A stretch of 49,646 nt of DNA from Paenimyroides marinum (GCF_900108395.1 NZ_FNXE01000024.1:1-49646), one strand, 5' to 3'. Shown: positions 24,137 through 35,184, counted from the first letter of the stretch. Notes: generated from the sequence alone by a model not told the origin. Program-made: numbers and translations.

Positions 24137-26124
24137 CAAAAAAGAGCGAAAATAACAGGATTTACTTTGTTTTCTTTGGAATGTTAGCCATTGGTATCGC
24201 CATTTTTACCAAAATGAGCATTATTCAGTTTAAAGAAGGCGAGCATTGGCGCAGCAAAGCAGACAGTTTAACCATTAAAGACGAAATTATTCCTGCAAAC
24301 CGCGGAAACATCTATTCAGCCGATGGCAGTTTGTTGGCAACATCTATCCCGAAATACACTGTTTATTTTGACCCGATGTCGCCATCAACTGAAAATTTCG
24401 AGAAGTATATTCGTCCGTTTTCTGATTCATTGGCAAAATTTATCCCTAAGCAAACGGCAGGTCAGTACGAAGCTTATTTTCGCAAAGCACGTTCAAACAA
24501 AAAAAGATACATACACATTGCCACCAAATTAAGCTATACGCAGTATATGAAACTAAAATCGTTTCCGCTGTTTAACTTAGGAAAATACAAAGGCGGAATG
24601 ATTGTAAACCAGGTAAATGTACGCGAATATCCCATGGGGATGATCGCCAACAGAACCATAGGTTACGAACGTGTCAACGATGATAAAACAATAACCAGAA
24701 AAGGAATTGAAGCGGCTTTTACCGATTATCTTACAGGTAAAGAAGGTAGAAGAAAAGTTCAGAAAATGTCTAAAAACCTGTGGAAACCCATTCACGATGA
24801 AAACGAAATAGATCCACAAGACGGTTACGACATTACCACAACCATTGATGTATATATTCAGGATATTGCACATCACGCTTTATTAAGTTCATTGGAATAT
24901 TACGAGGCAGATCACGGAACGGTAGTGGTTATGGAAACAAGTACCGGCGAGATAAAAGCAATTTCAAATCTTGGAAAAATCGGCAATGGTTCTTATACAG
25001 AAACGGTTAATTATGCTGTTTTAGAACGTCACGATCCGGGCTCAACCTTTAAGCTTGCATCTTATCTGGCTCTGTTAGATGATGGAAAAGCCGATACAGC
25101 AACCATTTACGACACCCACAACGGAGTAGTGACCTTTTTTAACAGAAGAGTGACTGACTCTAACAGAAGAGGCTACGGAAAAATTTCATTGGCACGCGGT
25201 TTCGAAGTTTCATCGAACACTGTAGCTACGCAAGCTGTATATCAGGCATATAAAGACAATCCAAAAGCTTTCACAGATAAAATGAAAGAATTTGGTTTTA
25301 ACCAAACTTTGGGATTGGATTTAAAAGGGGAACCTGCATCATACATTCCCGTACCGGGCGATCGCAATTGGAGTAAAATTGCCTTGCCGTGGATGGCGTA
25401 TGGTTACGGAATTTTGGTAACGCCGTTGCAGACTTTAACATTATACAATGCTGTTGCAAACAATGGCGAAATGGTAAAACCGCACTTTGTAAAAGAAATA
25501 CGCGATGTAAACAACACCTTGCAAACATTTGAAAAGGAAGTAATTAATCCGCAAATTGTAAAACCTGAAGTCATCAAAAAAATGCAGGCGGTTATGAAAA
25601 ATGTGGTCATCAGAGGTTCAGGAAAAAGATTGTACTCACCCGATTTTTCAATGGCAGGAAAAACCGGAACGGCACAGATGAACTACGGTAAAGCAAAAGG
25701 CGGTATGTATTACGCATCATCGTTTGTAGGATATTTTCCGGCTGATAATCCAAAGTATTCATGCATTGTGGTTATTCACCGTCCCACAAAACACAGCTAT
25801 TACGGCGGCGATGTGGCAGGTCCGGTCTTTAAACGCATTGCCCAAAAAATATTTACCGATGTGCCTTCGCTAAACGAAATTAAAGATATTGAATCGCCAT
25901 TGCCAAAAGCGGTTAAAAGCTATAAAAACTATTATGCAAACGTAAAACAATCAGGTAACGTTATGCCCGATGTGCTAGGATTACCGGCAATGGATGCCGT
26001 GGCAATTCTCGAAAATTTAGGTTTAAAAGTGCAAACCGCAGGTACAGGAAAAGTCATCCGACAATCAATTAAAAACGGAGAAAAAGTAGAAAAGAATAAA
26101 ATAATAATATTAGAGCTATCATAA
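24127..26124 (+). CDS. ftsI: Penicillin-binding protein 3 / FtsI (septal transpeptidase) with PASTA domain
   Basis: Class B PBP that crosslinks septal peptidoglycan. The 665-residue protein has a cytoplasmic N-terminus and one membrane helix (about residues 13-30), a dimerisation domain, then the transpeptidase domain with SxxK (Ser about 305 in DPGSTFKLASYL), SxN (SSN near 361) and KTGT (near 511). A single C-terminal PASTA domain follows (about 610-665, starting VMPDVLGLPAMDA). The last codons are directly followed by the first repeat arm (26126-26163). Confidence 0.95.
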   Translation: MGLAKKSENNRIYFVFFGMLAIGIAIFTKMSIIQFKEGEHWRSKADSLTIKDEIIPANRGNIYSADGSLLATSIPKYTVYFDPMSPSTENFEKYIRPFSDSLAKFIPKQTAGQYEAYFRKARSNKKRYIHIATKLSYTQYMKLKSFPLFNLGKYKGGMIVNQVNVREYPMGMIANRTIGYERVNDDKTITRKGIEAAFTDYLTGKEGRRKVQKMSKNLWKPIHDENEIDPQDGYDITTTIDVYIQDIAHHALLSSLEYYEADHGTVVVMETSTGEIKAISNLGKIGNGSYTETVNYAVLERHDPGSTFKLASYLALLDDGKADTATIYDTHNGVVTFFNRRVTDSNRRGYGKISLARGFEVSSNTVATQAVYQAYKDNPKAFTDKMKEFGFNQTLGLDLKGEPASYIPVPGDRNWSKIALPWMAYGYGILVTPLQTLTLYNAVANNGEMVKPHFVKEIRDVNNTLQTFEKEVINPQIVKPEVIKKMQAVMKNVVIRGSGKRLYSPDFSMAGKTGTAQMNYGKAKGGMYYASSFVGYFPADNPKYSCIVVIHRPTKHSYYGGDVAGPVFKRIAQKIFTDVPSLNEIKDIESPLPKAVKSYKNYYANVKQSGNVMPDVLGLPAMDAVAILENLGLKVQTAGTGKVIRQSIKNGEKVEKNKIIILELS

Positions 26125-26125
26125 T

Positions 26126-26163
26126 AGTAAACGTCAGTTCGAATGTTTTTTGTGAAATAAAAT
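26126..26163 (+). repeat. Left-arm repeat copy 1 (after ftsI)
   Basis: A 38-base sequence beginning AGTAAACGTCAGTTCGAATG, just after the ftsI stop. It recurs at 26549-26586 with only about three substitutions. The copy here lacks the rest of the palindromic element found at the second site. Confidence 0.85.
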
Positions 26164-26181
26164 TGTAATAATAATTAAGTA

Positions 26182-26553
26182 ATGAAAGAAATTGGTATAA
26201 ATTTTTTACTAACGTTTTTTATATTGTTAGTGTTGTTACCAATTGGTCTTTTTGTTGAAGGATTAAATGAAGATGCAATATTTCATATGATGTTTTCCTT
26301 TACAATTTATTTATTGGCAATGTCATTGATCAATGCTTTAATTTTAACAACAATTGACACATTTGTTACTAATACTAAAAGAAGATTAATTCTTACTTTT
26401 TTACCAAGTTTGATTATGATATTTTTCTTTTTACAATTTCTAACAACAATATCAATTGAGAATAAAGGGTTATTTGTAGGTTTTCCGTTGATAATAGCTG
26501 TATTTAGTTCAAATTTTTTAAGATATAAAAGAATAAATAAACATATAAAGTAA
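26182..26553 (+). CDS. Unknown membrane protein between repeat arms inside the dcw cluster
   Basis: A 123-residue protein with four predicted membrane helices (about residues 5-25, 33-53, 67-87 and 96-112) and a basic tail (RYKRINKHIK). I recognise no family. Its DNA is noticeably more AT-rich than ftsI or murE, and its stop codon is the first TAA of the second repeat arm. The gene is not part of the usual ftsI-murE junction. It may be a passenger; there is no evidence for a division role. Confidence 0.65.
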   Translation: MKEIGINFLLTFFILLVLLPIGLFVEGLNEDAIFHMMFSFTIYLLAMSLINALILTTIDTFVTNTKRRLILTFLPSLIMIFFFLQFLTTISIENKGLFVGFPLIIAVFSSNFLRYKRINKHIK

Positions 26554-26664
26554 ACGTCAGTTCGAGTGTTTTTTGTGAAATAAGATGGAACAAAAAATGT
26601 ATCGAGAACAAAAACTTCTCGATACAATTTTCCTCAGTTTCACTACGGAAAATCACTCTAAGTG
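26549..26664 (+). repeat. Palindromic intergenic repeat (full copy) before murE
   Basis: An element of about 115 bases. Outer arms GTCAGTTCGAGTG (26557-26569) and CACTCTAAGTGAC are imperfect inverted repeats (two mismatches). Next come inner GTGAAA/TTTCAC complements and a central perfect hairpin TGTATCGAGAA/TTCTCGATACA with a 7-base loop. I recall similar TCGAGTG...TCTCGATACA elements between genes in many flavobacteria. Its first 38 bases match copy 1 at 26126-26163. Confidence 0.75.
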
Positions 26665-26731
26665 ACAAGAACAAAAAAAAATAAAGTTTCTTATTCTCTC
26701 TTCTTTAGAGAGGAAATTAAGAGTGAGTTTT

Positions 26732-28195
26732 ATGAAAAAATTAAAAGACATATTATACAAAGTATCCATTGATGCTGTTCGGGGATCCACCAGTGTGGAG
26801 GTTTCGGATATTGTCTTTGATTCTCGTAAAGTATCTCAAAACTGTGTGTTTATTGCACAAAAAGGTACCCTTTCAAATGGGCACGATTACATAGAAAAAG
26901 CCGTTGAAAATGGTGCTATTGCTATTATCTATGAAGATACTCCGGCTACTTTTCTTGATACGGTAACTTATGTAAAGGTTAACGATGCTAATGATGCACT
27001 GGCACATATCGCTTCTAATTTTTACAACAATCCGTCAGAGAAATTAGCATTGGTCGGCATTACAGGTACAAATGGTAAAACCACTATTGCCACCTTATTA
27101 CATCAATTGTTTACAAGGGCAGGCTATAAAGTGGGTTTGTTATCTACCGTAAAAATATTAGTGGGCGAAGAAGAATATCCCGCAACCCACACCACGCCCG
27201 ATTCTATAACGATTAACCGCTATTTAAACCAAATGGTTCAGGCAGGTTGCAGTTATTGTTTTATGGAAGTAAGTTCGCACGGCATTGCCCAGAAACGCAC
27301 TGCCGCACTGGCTTTTAAAGGAGGAATTTTCACAAATTTATCGCACGATCATTTAGATTATCACAAAACATTTGCAGAGTATCGTAATGTAAAAAAATCA
27401 TTTTTCGATTCACTCGCTAAAACATCTTTTGCCATCAGTAATGCCGATGACAAAAATGGTACTTATATATTGCAAAACTGCTCTGCAAAAAAAATTATGT
27501 ACAGCATTCAGAATGTGGCTGACGTTCATGGAAAAATCATTGAAAGCCAATTCAACGGAATGCTGTTAAACATCAACAACCAAGAAGTTTGGGTGCAGCT
27601 GATCGGTAAATTCAACGCATCGAATTTACTGGCAATTTACACAGCTGCAACCGAATTGGGTTTAGGCAAAGAAGAAGTTTTACTGCACTTAAGCACGTTA
27701 AAAAGCGTATCAGGACGCTTTCAGTTTATTGTATCAAAAACCAAAATAACGGCAATTGTAGATTACGCTCACACACCCGATGCCTTAGAAAACGTATTAA
27801 AAACCATTTCAGAAATAAGAACGTTTAATGAACAGGTGTTTACGGTTGTTGGCTGTGGTGGAAACCGCGACAAAGAAAAACGTCCGGTTATGGGACGCAT
27901 TGCAACTGAAATGAGCGATACGGTGATTTTTACGTCAGACAATCCGCGAAACGAAGATCCTTTTGAAATTTTAAAAGAGATCGAAAGCGGTGTAGAAGCT
28001 CAAAATACCAACCGGTACATCACAATCGAAGATCGTCATCAGGCAATAAAAACGGCTTGTAAAATGGCTACGCAGGGCGACATCATCTTAATTGCAGGTA
28101 AAGGGCACGAAGATTATCAGGAAATTAAAGGGGTAAAACACCACTTTAATGATATGGAAGAAGTTATCAAATTTTTAAACGAATTCAATAAGTAA
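26732..28195 (+). CDS. murE: UDP-MurNAc-L-Ala-D-Glu:meso-diaminopimelate ligase
   Basis: Adds the third residue of the peptidoglycan stem peptide in the cytoplasm. ATG at 26732 ([13 protein letters not shown]) gives 487 residues; a GTG three codons upstream is less likely. The ATP-binding loop [12 protein letters not shown] is at about 108-119. The DNPRNEDP motif near 403 is the specificity signature for meso-diaminopimelate rather than lysine. It follows the repeat element by 67 bases, and mraY starts one base after its stop. Confidence 0.97.
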   Translation: MKKLKDILYKVSIDAVRGSTSVEVSDIVFDSRKVSQNCVFIAQKGTLSNGHDYIEKAVENGAIAIIYEDTPATFLDTVTYVKVNDANDALAHIASNFYNNPSEKLALVGITGTNGKTTIATLLHQLFTRAGYKVGLLSTVKILVGEEEYPATHTTPDSITINRYLNQMVQAGCSYCFMEVSSHGIAQKRTAALAFKGGIFTNLSHDHLDYHKTFAEYRNVKKSFFDSLAKTSFAISNADDKNGTYILQNCSAKKIMYSIQNVADVHGKIIESQFNGMLLNINNQEVWVQLIGKFNASNLLAIYTAATELGLGKEEVLLHLSTLKSVSGRFQFIVSKTKITAIVDYAHTPDALENVLKTISEIRTFNEQVFTVVGCGGNRDKEKRPVMGRIATEMSDTVIFTSDNPRNEDPFEILKEIESGVEAQNTNRYITIEDRHQAIKTACKMATQGDIILIAGKGHEDYQEIKGVKHHFNDMEEVIKFLNEFNK

Positions 28196-28196
28196 A

Positions 28197-29405
28197 ATGC
28201 TGTACTACTTATTAAAATATTTAGACTCATTGTTCGATTTTCCGGGATCGGCACTATACCAATTCATCACTTTCCGTTCAGGAATGGCGTTTATCTTGTC
28301 GTTGTTGATCTCAACCATATTCGGTAAAAAAATCATCAGCTATCTGCGTCGTCAGCAAATTGGCGAAACGGTTCGCGAATTAGGATTGGAAGGACAAAAC
28401 GAAAAAGCCGGAACACCAACAATGGGTGGAATCATCATAATTATGGCAACGTTGATTCCGGTACTTTTATTAGCACGATTAGAAAATATTTATGTGTTGG
28501 TTTTGATCTTAACCACCGTTTGGATGGGAGTTATAGGGTTTTTAGACGATTACATCAAAGTTTTTAAAAAGGATAAAGAAGGATTAAAAGGAAAATTTAA
28601 AGTTGTTGGACAAATTGGGTTAGGAGTTATTGTTGGAGCTATCTTTTATTTCCATCCAAATGTTACCGTGCGCGACACACCAAGTATCCTGTTAGAAACC
28701 GGAACCACAAGTCAGTTTGATATCAAATCGACCGCTACGACCATTCCATTTTTAAAGAACAACGAATTTGATTACGGACAGCTGATTTCTTGGATGGGCG
28801 ACGGATATGAAAATTACGTTTGGCTGATTTTTATTCCCATTGTGATTTTCATTGTAACAGCAGTTTCAAACGGTGCCAATCTAACCGACGGTATTGATGG
28901 ATTGGCAGCAGGAACATCGGCAATTACCGTTGTAGCCCTGGGAATTTTTGCGTTTGTTTCGGGGAACTTCATTTTTGCGAATTACCTGAACATTATGTAC
29001 ATACCCAATTCGGGTGAAATGACGGTTTTCATCGCTGCCTTTGTAGGTGCGCTGGTCGGTTTCCTTTGGTACAATGCTTTTCCGGCACAAGTTTTTATGG
29101 GCGATACCGGAAGTTTAACCATAGGCGGAGTCATTGCCGTTTTGGCAATTGCGGTTCGCAAAGAACTGCTAATCCCTGTTTTATGCGGAATTTTTCTGGC
29201 AGAAAATTTATCGGTGGTGTTACAGGTTTCGTATTTTAAATATACCAAACGAAAATATGGCGAAGGCAGGCGTATTTTGTTGATGTCTCCCCTACACCAT
29301 CATTACCAGAAAAAAGGCTACCACGAAAGTAAGATCGTTACCCGTTTTTGGATTGTAGGAATCTTTTTAGCCATTTTCTGTGTAGTATCATTAAAATTAA
29401 GATAA
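28197..29405 (+). CDS. mraY: Phospho-MurNAc-pentapeptide transferase MraY
   Basis: Makes lipid I by transferring phospho-MurNAc-pentapeptide to undecaprenyl phosphate at the inner membrane. At 402 residues it is longer than E. coli MraY (360) through an extra loop around residues 155-200. The catalytic aspartates are in place: DDYIKV (near 118), [12 protein letters not shown] (near 227) and FMGDTGSL (near 300). Ten or so membrane helices are predicted. It sits between murE and murD with gaps of one and two bases. Confidence 0.97.
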   Translation: MLYYLLKYLDSLFDFPGSALYQFITFRSGMAFILSLLISTIFGKKIISYLRRQQIGETVRELGLEGQNEKAGTPTMGGIIIIMATLIPVLLLARLENIYVLVLILTTVWMGVIGFLDDYIKVFKKDKEGLKGKFKVVGQIGLGVIVGAIFYFHPNVTVRDTPSILLETGTTSQFDIKSTATTIPFLKNNEFDYGQLISWMGDGYENYVWLIFIPIVIFIVTAVSNGANLTDGIDGLAAGTSAITVVALGIFAFVSGNFIFANYLNIMYIPNSGEMTVFIAAFVGALVGFLWYNAFPAQVFMGDTGSLTIGGVIAVLAIAVRKELLIPVLCGIFLAENLSVVLQVSYFKYTKRKYGEGRRILLMSPLHHHYQKKGYHESKIVTRFWIVGIFLAIFCVVSLKLR

Positions 29406-29407
29406 AA

Positions 29408-30739
29408 ATGAGACTGGTTATTTTAGGTGGAGGCGAAAGTGGTGTAGGCACTGCTTTGTTAGGAAAAAAAGAAGGTTACGAAGTTTTTGTATCCGATTTT
29501 GGATCCATCAGCGAAAAGTATCAACAAGTTCTTATACAAAATGAAATCGATTGGGAACAGCAGCAACACACCGAAGATAAAATAGTAAATGCCGATGTTG
29601 TGGTAAAAAGCCCGGGCATTCCGGACAAAGCTCCCATCGTTAAAAAATTGCGTGAGAAAGGTGTAAAGGTTATTTCAGAAATCGAATTTGTGTATAGCTT
29701 TGCTAAAAACACCTCGGTTGCAATTACGGGCAGCAACGGTAAAACCACCACTACCCTTTTAACCTATCATTTGTTAAAACAGGGCGGTTTAGATGTGGGA
29801 CTGGCAGGAAACATAGGCGAAAGTTACGCAAAACAAGTTGCCGTTGATCCCGAAAAGTTGTTTGTGCTGGAATTAAGCAGTTTTCAGTTAGACGGAAACA
29901 TCAATTACAAACCGCACATCGCCGTAATCACAAACATCAGTCCCGATCATTTAGATCGATATGATTATAAATACGAGAATTACATTGCATCAAAATTCCG
30001 TATCACAATGAATCAAACCAGCGAAGACTATTTGATTTACGATGCAGACGACCAAGCCATAAACAATTGGCTTAAGAACAATAAAACAAAAGCACAGTTG
30101 GTTCCTTTTTCACTAACAAAAACAGTTGAAAACGGTGCCTATTTAAAGGACAATAATATTATAGCAATGATAAATAACGAAGAAATCACTATTCCGGTAA
30201 ACGAAATTGCAATTGAAGGTAAACACAACGTAAAAAATGCTATGGCAGCCACATTAGTTGCGCAAATGATGCGCGTTCGCAAACAAACCATCCGCGAGAG
30301 TTTGTCAAATTTTCAAAATGCAGAACACCGTTTAGAGAAAGTTGCTAAAATTAATAAAGTGCAATACATCAACGATTCTAAAGCAACAAATGTAAATGCT
30401 ACTTATTTTGCTTTGGAAAGCATGACTGCACCAACCGTGTGGATCGTTGGCGGTATAGACAAGGGGAACGATTACGATGAATTAATGTCTTTTGTACACG
30501 AAAAAGTAAAAGCCATTATTTGTCTGGGAATTGATAACACAAAAATCATCAATGCGTTTTCACCTATTATCGATGTAATTGTTGAAGCTTCATCAATGCA
30601 GGAGGCCGTAAAACTGGCTGCGAGTGCAGCAGAGGAAGGCGACACCGTTTTGCTCTCTCCGGCTTGTGCAAGTTTCGACTTATTTTCAAGTTACGAAGAA
30701 CGCGGAACACAATTTAAAAACGAAGTACATAAATTATAG
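29408..30739 (+). CDS. murD: UDP-N-acetylmuramoylalanine--D-glutamate ligase
   Basis: Adds D-glutamate to UDP-MurNAc-L-Ala. ATG at 29408 (MRLVILGGGESGVGTALL) is the family start; the longer frame extends backwards into mraY. The 443-residue product has the N-terminal Rossmann GGGESG loop, the ATP loop GSNGKTTTT (near 107), the HLDRYD segment and the C-terminal LSPACASFDLFSSYEERG signature. Confidence 0.96.
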   Translation: MRLVILGGGESGVGTALLGKKEGYEVFVSDFGSISEKYQQVLIQNEIDWEQQQHTEDKIVNADVVVKSPGIPDKAPIVKKLREKGVKVISEIEFVYSFAKNTSVAITGSNGKTTTTLLTYHLLKQGGLDVGLAGNIGESYAKQVAVDPEKLFVLELSSFQLDGNINYKPHIAVITNISPDHLDRYDYKYENYIASKFRITMNQTSEDYLIYDADDQAINNWLKNNKTKAQLVPFSLTKTVENGAYLKDNNIIAMINNEEITIPVNEIAIEGKHNVKNAMAATLVAQMMRVRKQTIRESLSNFQNAEHRLEKVAKINKVQYINDSKATNVNATYFALESMTAPTVWIVGGIDKGNDYDELMSFVHEKVKAIICLGIDNTKIINAFSPIIDVIVEASSMQEAVKLAASAAEEGDTVLLSPACASFDLFSSYEERGTQFKNEVHKL

Positions 30740-30745
30740 AAAACA

Positions 30746-32005
30746 ATGAGAAAGTTATTATCCCAATTTCAAGGCGATAAAGCTATATGGGCGTACGTGG
30801 TACTATTAGCCCTGTTCTCATTTATGCCTGTATTTAGTGCCAGCACCAACCTGGTTCACGTTGTTGGTACAGGTACCATTGTGGGGTTGCTTTTTAAACA
30901 TTTCGGACATATTTTTGTAGGTATTGTCATTATATTTTTCATTCACCGCATTCCGTTTGACCGTTTAAAGTTCATTGCTCCCATTGCGTGGATACCGGTA
31001 ACCGCCTTGTTAGTCATCACTTCTTTACAAGGTATGATGATTGGCGGGGCCAATGCAAGCCGGTGGTTAAAAATTCCGTTGTTAAACATCTCTTTTCAGC
31101 CGTCATCATTAGGCTGGATTGCTTTAATAGCCTACATTTCGTGGTTTTTATGGCGTTTTGCCGATGAAAAATACACCTTTGGATGGTCTCTTTTATGGCT
31201 TGGTGTACCTATTGGTGCCATTGTATTACCCATTTTACCATCAAATTTATCAACCGCCGCCATAATACTTTTCACTATTGCCTTATTGCTTTATGTAGGA
31301 AAATACCCTATAAAGTATATGGCAAAAATTATTGCGGCAGGTGCTATAGTGATTGTTGTTGCAATTGGAATGTTTAAGGCTTTCCCCGATATGGCTCCCT
31401 CGCGTTATAAAACATGGGAAGCCCGTTTTGACCGTTTTGGTTCTGAAGATAAAGACGAAGACCGTTACCAGATCGACAATGCAAAGATTGCCATTGCACA
31501 AGGACAAATGTTTGGTGTGGGTCCGGGAAAAAGCGTTCAGAAGAATTTTCTGCCGCAATCATCATCCGATTTTATCTATGCCATTATTGTCGAAGAATTT
31601 GGTTTTTTAGGCGGAATTTCCATATTGATTGTCTATGTACTGCTTTTGTTCCGGTTTTTAGTAGTCAGCAGAAAAGCTCCAAATTTATTTGGAAAATACC
31701 TTGCTTTTGGACTTGGGTTTTCCATCATTTTTCAGGCATTTATCAATATGGGCGTGGCGGTAGAGATTTTCCCGACAACCGGACAGCCACTGCCTTTGGT
31801 CAGTTCGGGTGGTACATCTATCTGGATGACGTGTGTGTCATTGGGAATTATTCTCAGCATTTCACGGAAGGAAGAACAGGTAAAACAACAGCAGGCAGAC
31901 AGAGAACGTAAACAAGAAGAGTTCAGACAATTGCTGGAAGAACAAGAAGCATCATTTGAAGAAGATTCAGAAGACAATCCTATGCGGGCAGTTTTAAATA
32001 AATAA
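30746..32005 (+). CDS. ftsW: Septal peptidoglycan glycosyltransferase FtsW
   Basis: SEDS-family enzyme that polymerises lipid II at the septum with FtsI. The 419-residue protein has about ten membrane helices and the SEDS landmarks: an inner-loop ASRWLKIP-like segment, the conserved acidic residue before the large periplasmic loop, FVIYAIIVEEFGFLGG-type SDFIYAIIVEEFGF, and the terminal PLVSSGGTSI. The C-terminal tail is long and Q/E-rich, about 50 residues. It lies between murD and murG. Confidence 0.95.
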   Translation: MRKLLSQFQGDKAIWAYVVLLALFSFMPVFSASTNLVHVVGTGTIVGLLFKHFGHIFVGIVIIFFIHRIPFDRLKFIAPIAWIPVTALLVITSLQGMMIGGANASRWLKIPLLNISFQPSSLGWIALIAYISWFLWRFADEKYTFGWSLLWLGVPIGAIVLPILPSNLSTAAIILFTIALLLYVGKYPIKYMAKIIAAGAIVIVVAIGMFKAFPDMAPSRYKTWEARFDRFGSEDKDEDRYQIDNAKIAIAQGQMFGVGPGKSVQKNFLPQSSSDFIYAIIVEEFGFLGGISILIVYVLLLFRFLVVSRKAPNLFGKYLAFGLGFSIIFQAFINMGVAVEIFPTTGQPLPLVSSGGTSIWMTCVSLGIILSISRKEEQVKQQQADRERKQEEFRQLLEEQEASFEEDSEDNPMRAVLNK

Positions 32006-32008
32006 ATT

Positions 32009-33106
32009 ATGAAAGCAAATCCAAAATTTATCATTAGCGGAGGCGGCACGGGCGGACATATTTATCCGGCAATTGCCATTGCAAACGAAATCAAAGCACA
32101 GCTTCCTGATGCCGAAATCTTGTTTGTGGGTGCACAGGATAAAATGGAAATGCAGAAAGTTCCTGCAGCTGGCTATGATATTAAAGGATTGTGGATTTCG
32201 GGTATTCAGCGTAAAATTACGTTTGACAACGCTTTGTTTCCTGTTAAGTTTTTATCAAGCTTAATGAAATCGAGAAAAATCATCAAAGAATTTAAACCCG
32301 ATGTAGTGATTGGAACCGGCGGATTTGCAAGTGGTGCCGTAGTAAAAGTGGCTCAACAAATGAATATTCCTACGGTGATACAGGAACAAAACTCGTATCC
32401 GGGCATTACCAATAAAATGTTGGCTCCAAAAGCAAATGCCATTTGCGTGGCTTATGATGGATTGGCTACTTATTTTAAATCAAAAAACATTGTAAAAACA
32501 GGAAATCCGGTTCGCCAGGATTTATTAAATATAGATGAAAAACGTGAAGAAGGGCAACTTTTTTACGGTTTACAAAAAGATAAAAAAACAGTAGTTGTTT
32601 TAGGCGGAAGTTTGGGTGCACGCAGAATCAATCAGTTGATAGAAAAAGAACTGCCGTTTTTTAAAGAACAAAATGTTCAGGTAATCTGGCAATGTGGTAA
32701 GTTTTACATCAATGAATATAAAAAATACCACAACAACGAAGACGTCTTGGTTTTTGATTTCATAGAACGAATGGATTTGTTGTTTGCTGCAGCCGATGTT
32801 ATTGTTTCACGTGCCGGCGCATCATCGGTTTCGGAACTGGCAATTGTAGGTAAACCGGTTATTTTTATTCCGTCGCCAAACGTTGCCGAAGATCATCAGA
32901 CAAAAAATGCCAAAAGCATTACCGATAAAAATGCAGCCGTTTTGTTGAAAGAAACCGATTTAGACAGTCAGTTCCAGGAACAAATGCTTCGCCTGTTAAC
33001 AAACGATCAGGTCGTTGAAGCGTTATCAAAAAACATTAAAACACTGGCATTACCAAATGCTACAAAAGATATCGTAAAAGAAATTTTTAAGTTGATAAAT
33101 GACTAA
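32009..33106 (+). CDS. murG: Lipid II synthase MurG (UDP-GlcNAc:lipid I transferase)
   Basis: Adds GlcNAc to lipid I at the inner face of the membrane. The 365-residue GT28 protein has the N-terminal [11 protein letters not shown] loop (residues 11-21), the second glycine-rich loop [10 protein letters not shown] and the donor-site segment [12 protein letters not shown] followed by [10 protein letters not shown]. Its last codons overlap murC by 8 bases. Confidence 0.96.
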   Translation: MKANPKFIISGGGTGGHIYPAIAIANEIKAQLPDAEILFVGAQDKMEMQKVPAAGYDIKGLWISGIQRKITFDNALFPVKFLSSLMKSRKIIKEFKPDVVIGTGGFASGAVVKVAQQMNIPTVIQEQNSYPGITNKMLAPKANAICVAYDGLATYFKSKNIVKTGNPVRQDLLNIDEKREEGQLFYGLQKDKKTVVVLGGSLGARRINQLIEKELPFFKEQNVQVIWQCGKFYINEYKKYHNNEDVLVFDFIERMDLLFAAADVIVSRAGASSVSELAIVGKPVIFIPSPNVAEDHQTKNAKSITDKNAAVLLKETDLDSQFQEQMLRLLTNDQVVEALSKNIKTLALPNATKDIVKEIFKLIND

Positions 33107-34448
33107 TTACAAAAACATATTTTTTCTTGGGATCGGCGGTATTGGCATGAGTGCCATTGCCCGATACTTTAAACGTATTGGTAAAAATGTTGCCGGTTAC
33201 GACAAAACACCTACGCAGTTAACGCACGAGCTGGAAGCAGAAGGAATTGCCATTCATTACACCGATGCTTTGGAAAACATCAACGAAAGTTACCGAAACA
33301 ACAGCGATACGTTGGTGGTTTACACACCGGCAATTCCAAAAGAACACCAGGAGTTGAATTATTTCCTTTTAAATAATTTCACCATAAAAAAACGTGCCGA
33401 AGTGTTGGGAATTATTACTCAAAACACCTTTTCATTAGCAGTTGCAGGAACCCACGGAAAAACCACCACATCGAGTATGCTGGCACATATTCTGGTAGCC
33501 GCAAACGCTCCGGCAACCGGTTTTTTAGGCGGGGTTTTAGAAGGATATGACAGTAATTTAATAGGCAACGGCACAAAAGTTTCTGTGGTAGAAGCCGATG
33601 AGTTTGATCGTTCGTTTTTGCATCTGCACCCGGATATTGCCTGTGTAATTTCAGACGATGCAGACCATTTAGATATTTACGGAACCAACAATGCCATTAA
33701 ATCATCGTTTGCTGAATTTGCATCAAAAATAAGCGATAAAGACAAATTGTTTATCGCGCAAGGAATTCAAAACATCAACGGAAAGGAAGTTTCGGTAAAC
33801 GGAACAGCTGTAATCAACGCACACAATCTGCGATTTGAAAACGGTAAACGCGTATTTGATTTAGATTTTAAAGGCGAAAAGATACAGGATATTAAATTAT
33901 CAATGCCCGGCAAACACAATGTATTAAATGCATCACTGGCATTTGCAATGGCTAAAACGTATGGTTTAAGTAACGAAGAAATAAAATCGGGGTTAGACAG
34001 TTTTAAGGGAATCCGTCGTCGTTTTTCGTTCAAGATCAATACCGAAAAATTAGTGATGATTGATGATTACGCCCATCATCCCACAGAAATTAACGCGGTA
34101 AGCCAGGCGGTACACGAAATGTATCCAGATAAGCAGATTACGGCTGTGTTTCAACCCCATTTATTCTCTCGCACAAGGGATTTCATGGATGGATTTGCAG
34201 AAAGTTTATCAACATTTAACAACGTCATTTTACTTGAAATCTACCCAGCACGGGAGTTACCGATAGAAAACATTAATTCAACAATGTTGATAAATAAGAT
34301 AAAATCGCCTTCTAAAATTTTGTTGCAAAAAGAAGAATTAGTATCTTTTTTATCAGAAAACACACCAGAAGTTCTTGTAATTATCGGCGCAGGCGATGTA
34401 GGCGAAATGGTAGATGAAATTAAAACAACATTAGAAAAAAATAATTGA
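33099..34448 (+). CDS. murC: UDP-N-acetylmuramate--L-alanine ligase
   Basis: First amino-acid addition in the stem peptide. The 449-residue protein has the N-terminal [11 protein letters not shown] nucleotide loop, the ATP loop [11 protein letters not shown] (about residues 116-126), the DDAHLD-like [10 protein letters not shown] segment and [10 protein letters not shown]. The order murG-murC-ftsQ is the flavobacterial dcw order; murF and ddl are absent from the cluster. Confidence 0.96.
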   Translation: MTNYKNIFFLGIGGIGMSAIARYFKRIGKNVAGYDKTPTQLTHELEAEGIAIHYTDALENINESYRNNSDTLVVYTPAIPKEHQELNYFLLNNFTIKKRAEVLGIITQNTFSLAVAGTHGKTTTSSMLAHILVAANAPATGFLGGVLEGYDSNLIGNGTKVSVVEADEFDRSFLHLHPDIACVISDDADHLDIYGTNNAIKSSFAEFASKISDKDKLFIAQGIQNINGKEVSVNGTAVINAHNLRFENGKRVFDLDFKGEKIQDIKLSMPGKHNVLNASLAFAMAKTYGLSNEEIKSGLDSFKGIRRRFSFKINTEKLVMIDDYAHHPTEINAVSQAVHEMYPDKQITAVFQPHLFSRTRDFMDGFAESLSTFNNVILLEIYPARELPIENINSTMLINKIKSPSKILLQKEELVSFLSENTPEVLVIIGAGDVGEMVDEIKTTLEKNN

Positions 34449-34452
34449 TAAA

Positions 34453-35178
34453 ATGATTAAAAAAATCAATTGGTTCGATGTATTTTTGGCGTTTGTAACG
34501 ATCGCTATGTTTTCGTTGTTAGCCTTTGCCAACAGCCGGAACAGTGCACGTTACATTGAACAGGTTGATGTAAAATTATTGAGTTCTGACAATCACTTTA
34601 TTACGCAGGAAATGGTAGAAAAATTAATTGTTCAAACCTTTCCCCGCGATTCAAAGATAATAAACAGTGACCTGAACCTTAAAAAGATTGAAGACCAGCT
34701 GAATCATCATTCAATGATTGCAAACTCAGAGGTTTTTGTAGATGTTGACGGAAAATTGCACGCAGAGGTTACCCAGAAAAAAGCAATTGCACGCGTAATG
34801 AACGGCAGTGGTTCATTTTATATTGATGAAAACGGCGATAAAATGCCCTTATCAAATCAGTTTAGTGCTCATGTACCCATTGTGTACGGGGAATTGAAAC
34901 CAAATAACAGAGAAGTTTTTGCTGGCTTATTGAATACCATCAACAACGACGAGTTTTTAAAAACCTCTATAACAAGTATTAAAATAAACAGTGATCAATC
35001 GTTGATCTTTTCCGTAAGAGAATACGATTATTCCATAGAATTCGGTCACTTGAAAGAAATAGAAAAAAAGTTTGACAATTACAAAGCTTTTGTACATTAT
35101 TCAAAAAAAGACACCCTTATTGGATATTACAAAAACGTTAATTTGAGATTTACAGAGCAAGTAATTTGCACGAAATAA
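34453..35178 (+). CDS. ftsQ: Cell division protein FtsQ-like
   Basis: A 241-residue bitopic protein with a short cytoplasmic tail, one membrane helix (about residues 9-25) and a periplasmic POTRA-like plus beta domain. Similarity to E. coli FtsQ is low, but size, topology and position between murC and ftsA support the call. It links the cytoplasmic ring to septal synthases through FtsL and its partners. Confidence 0.88.
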   Translation: MIKKINWFDVFLAFVTIAMFSLLAFANSRNSARYIEQVDVKLLSSDNHFITQEMVEKLIVQTFPRDSKIINSDLNLKKIEDQLNHHSMIANSEVFVDVDGKLHAEVTQKKAIARVMNGSGSFYIDENGDKMPLSNQFSAHVPIVYGELKPNNREVFAGLLNTINNDEFLKTSITSIKINSDQSLIFSVREYDYSIEFGHLKEIEKKFDNYKAFVHYSKKDTLIGYYKNVNLRFTEQVICTK

Positions 35179-35184
35179 AAGGAT

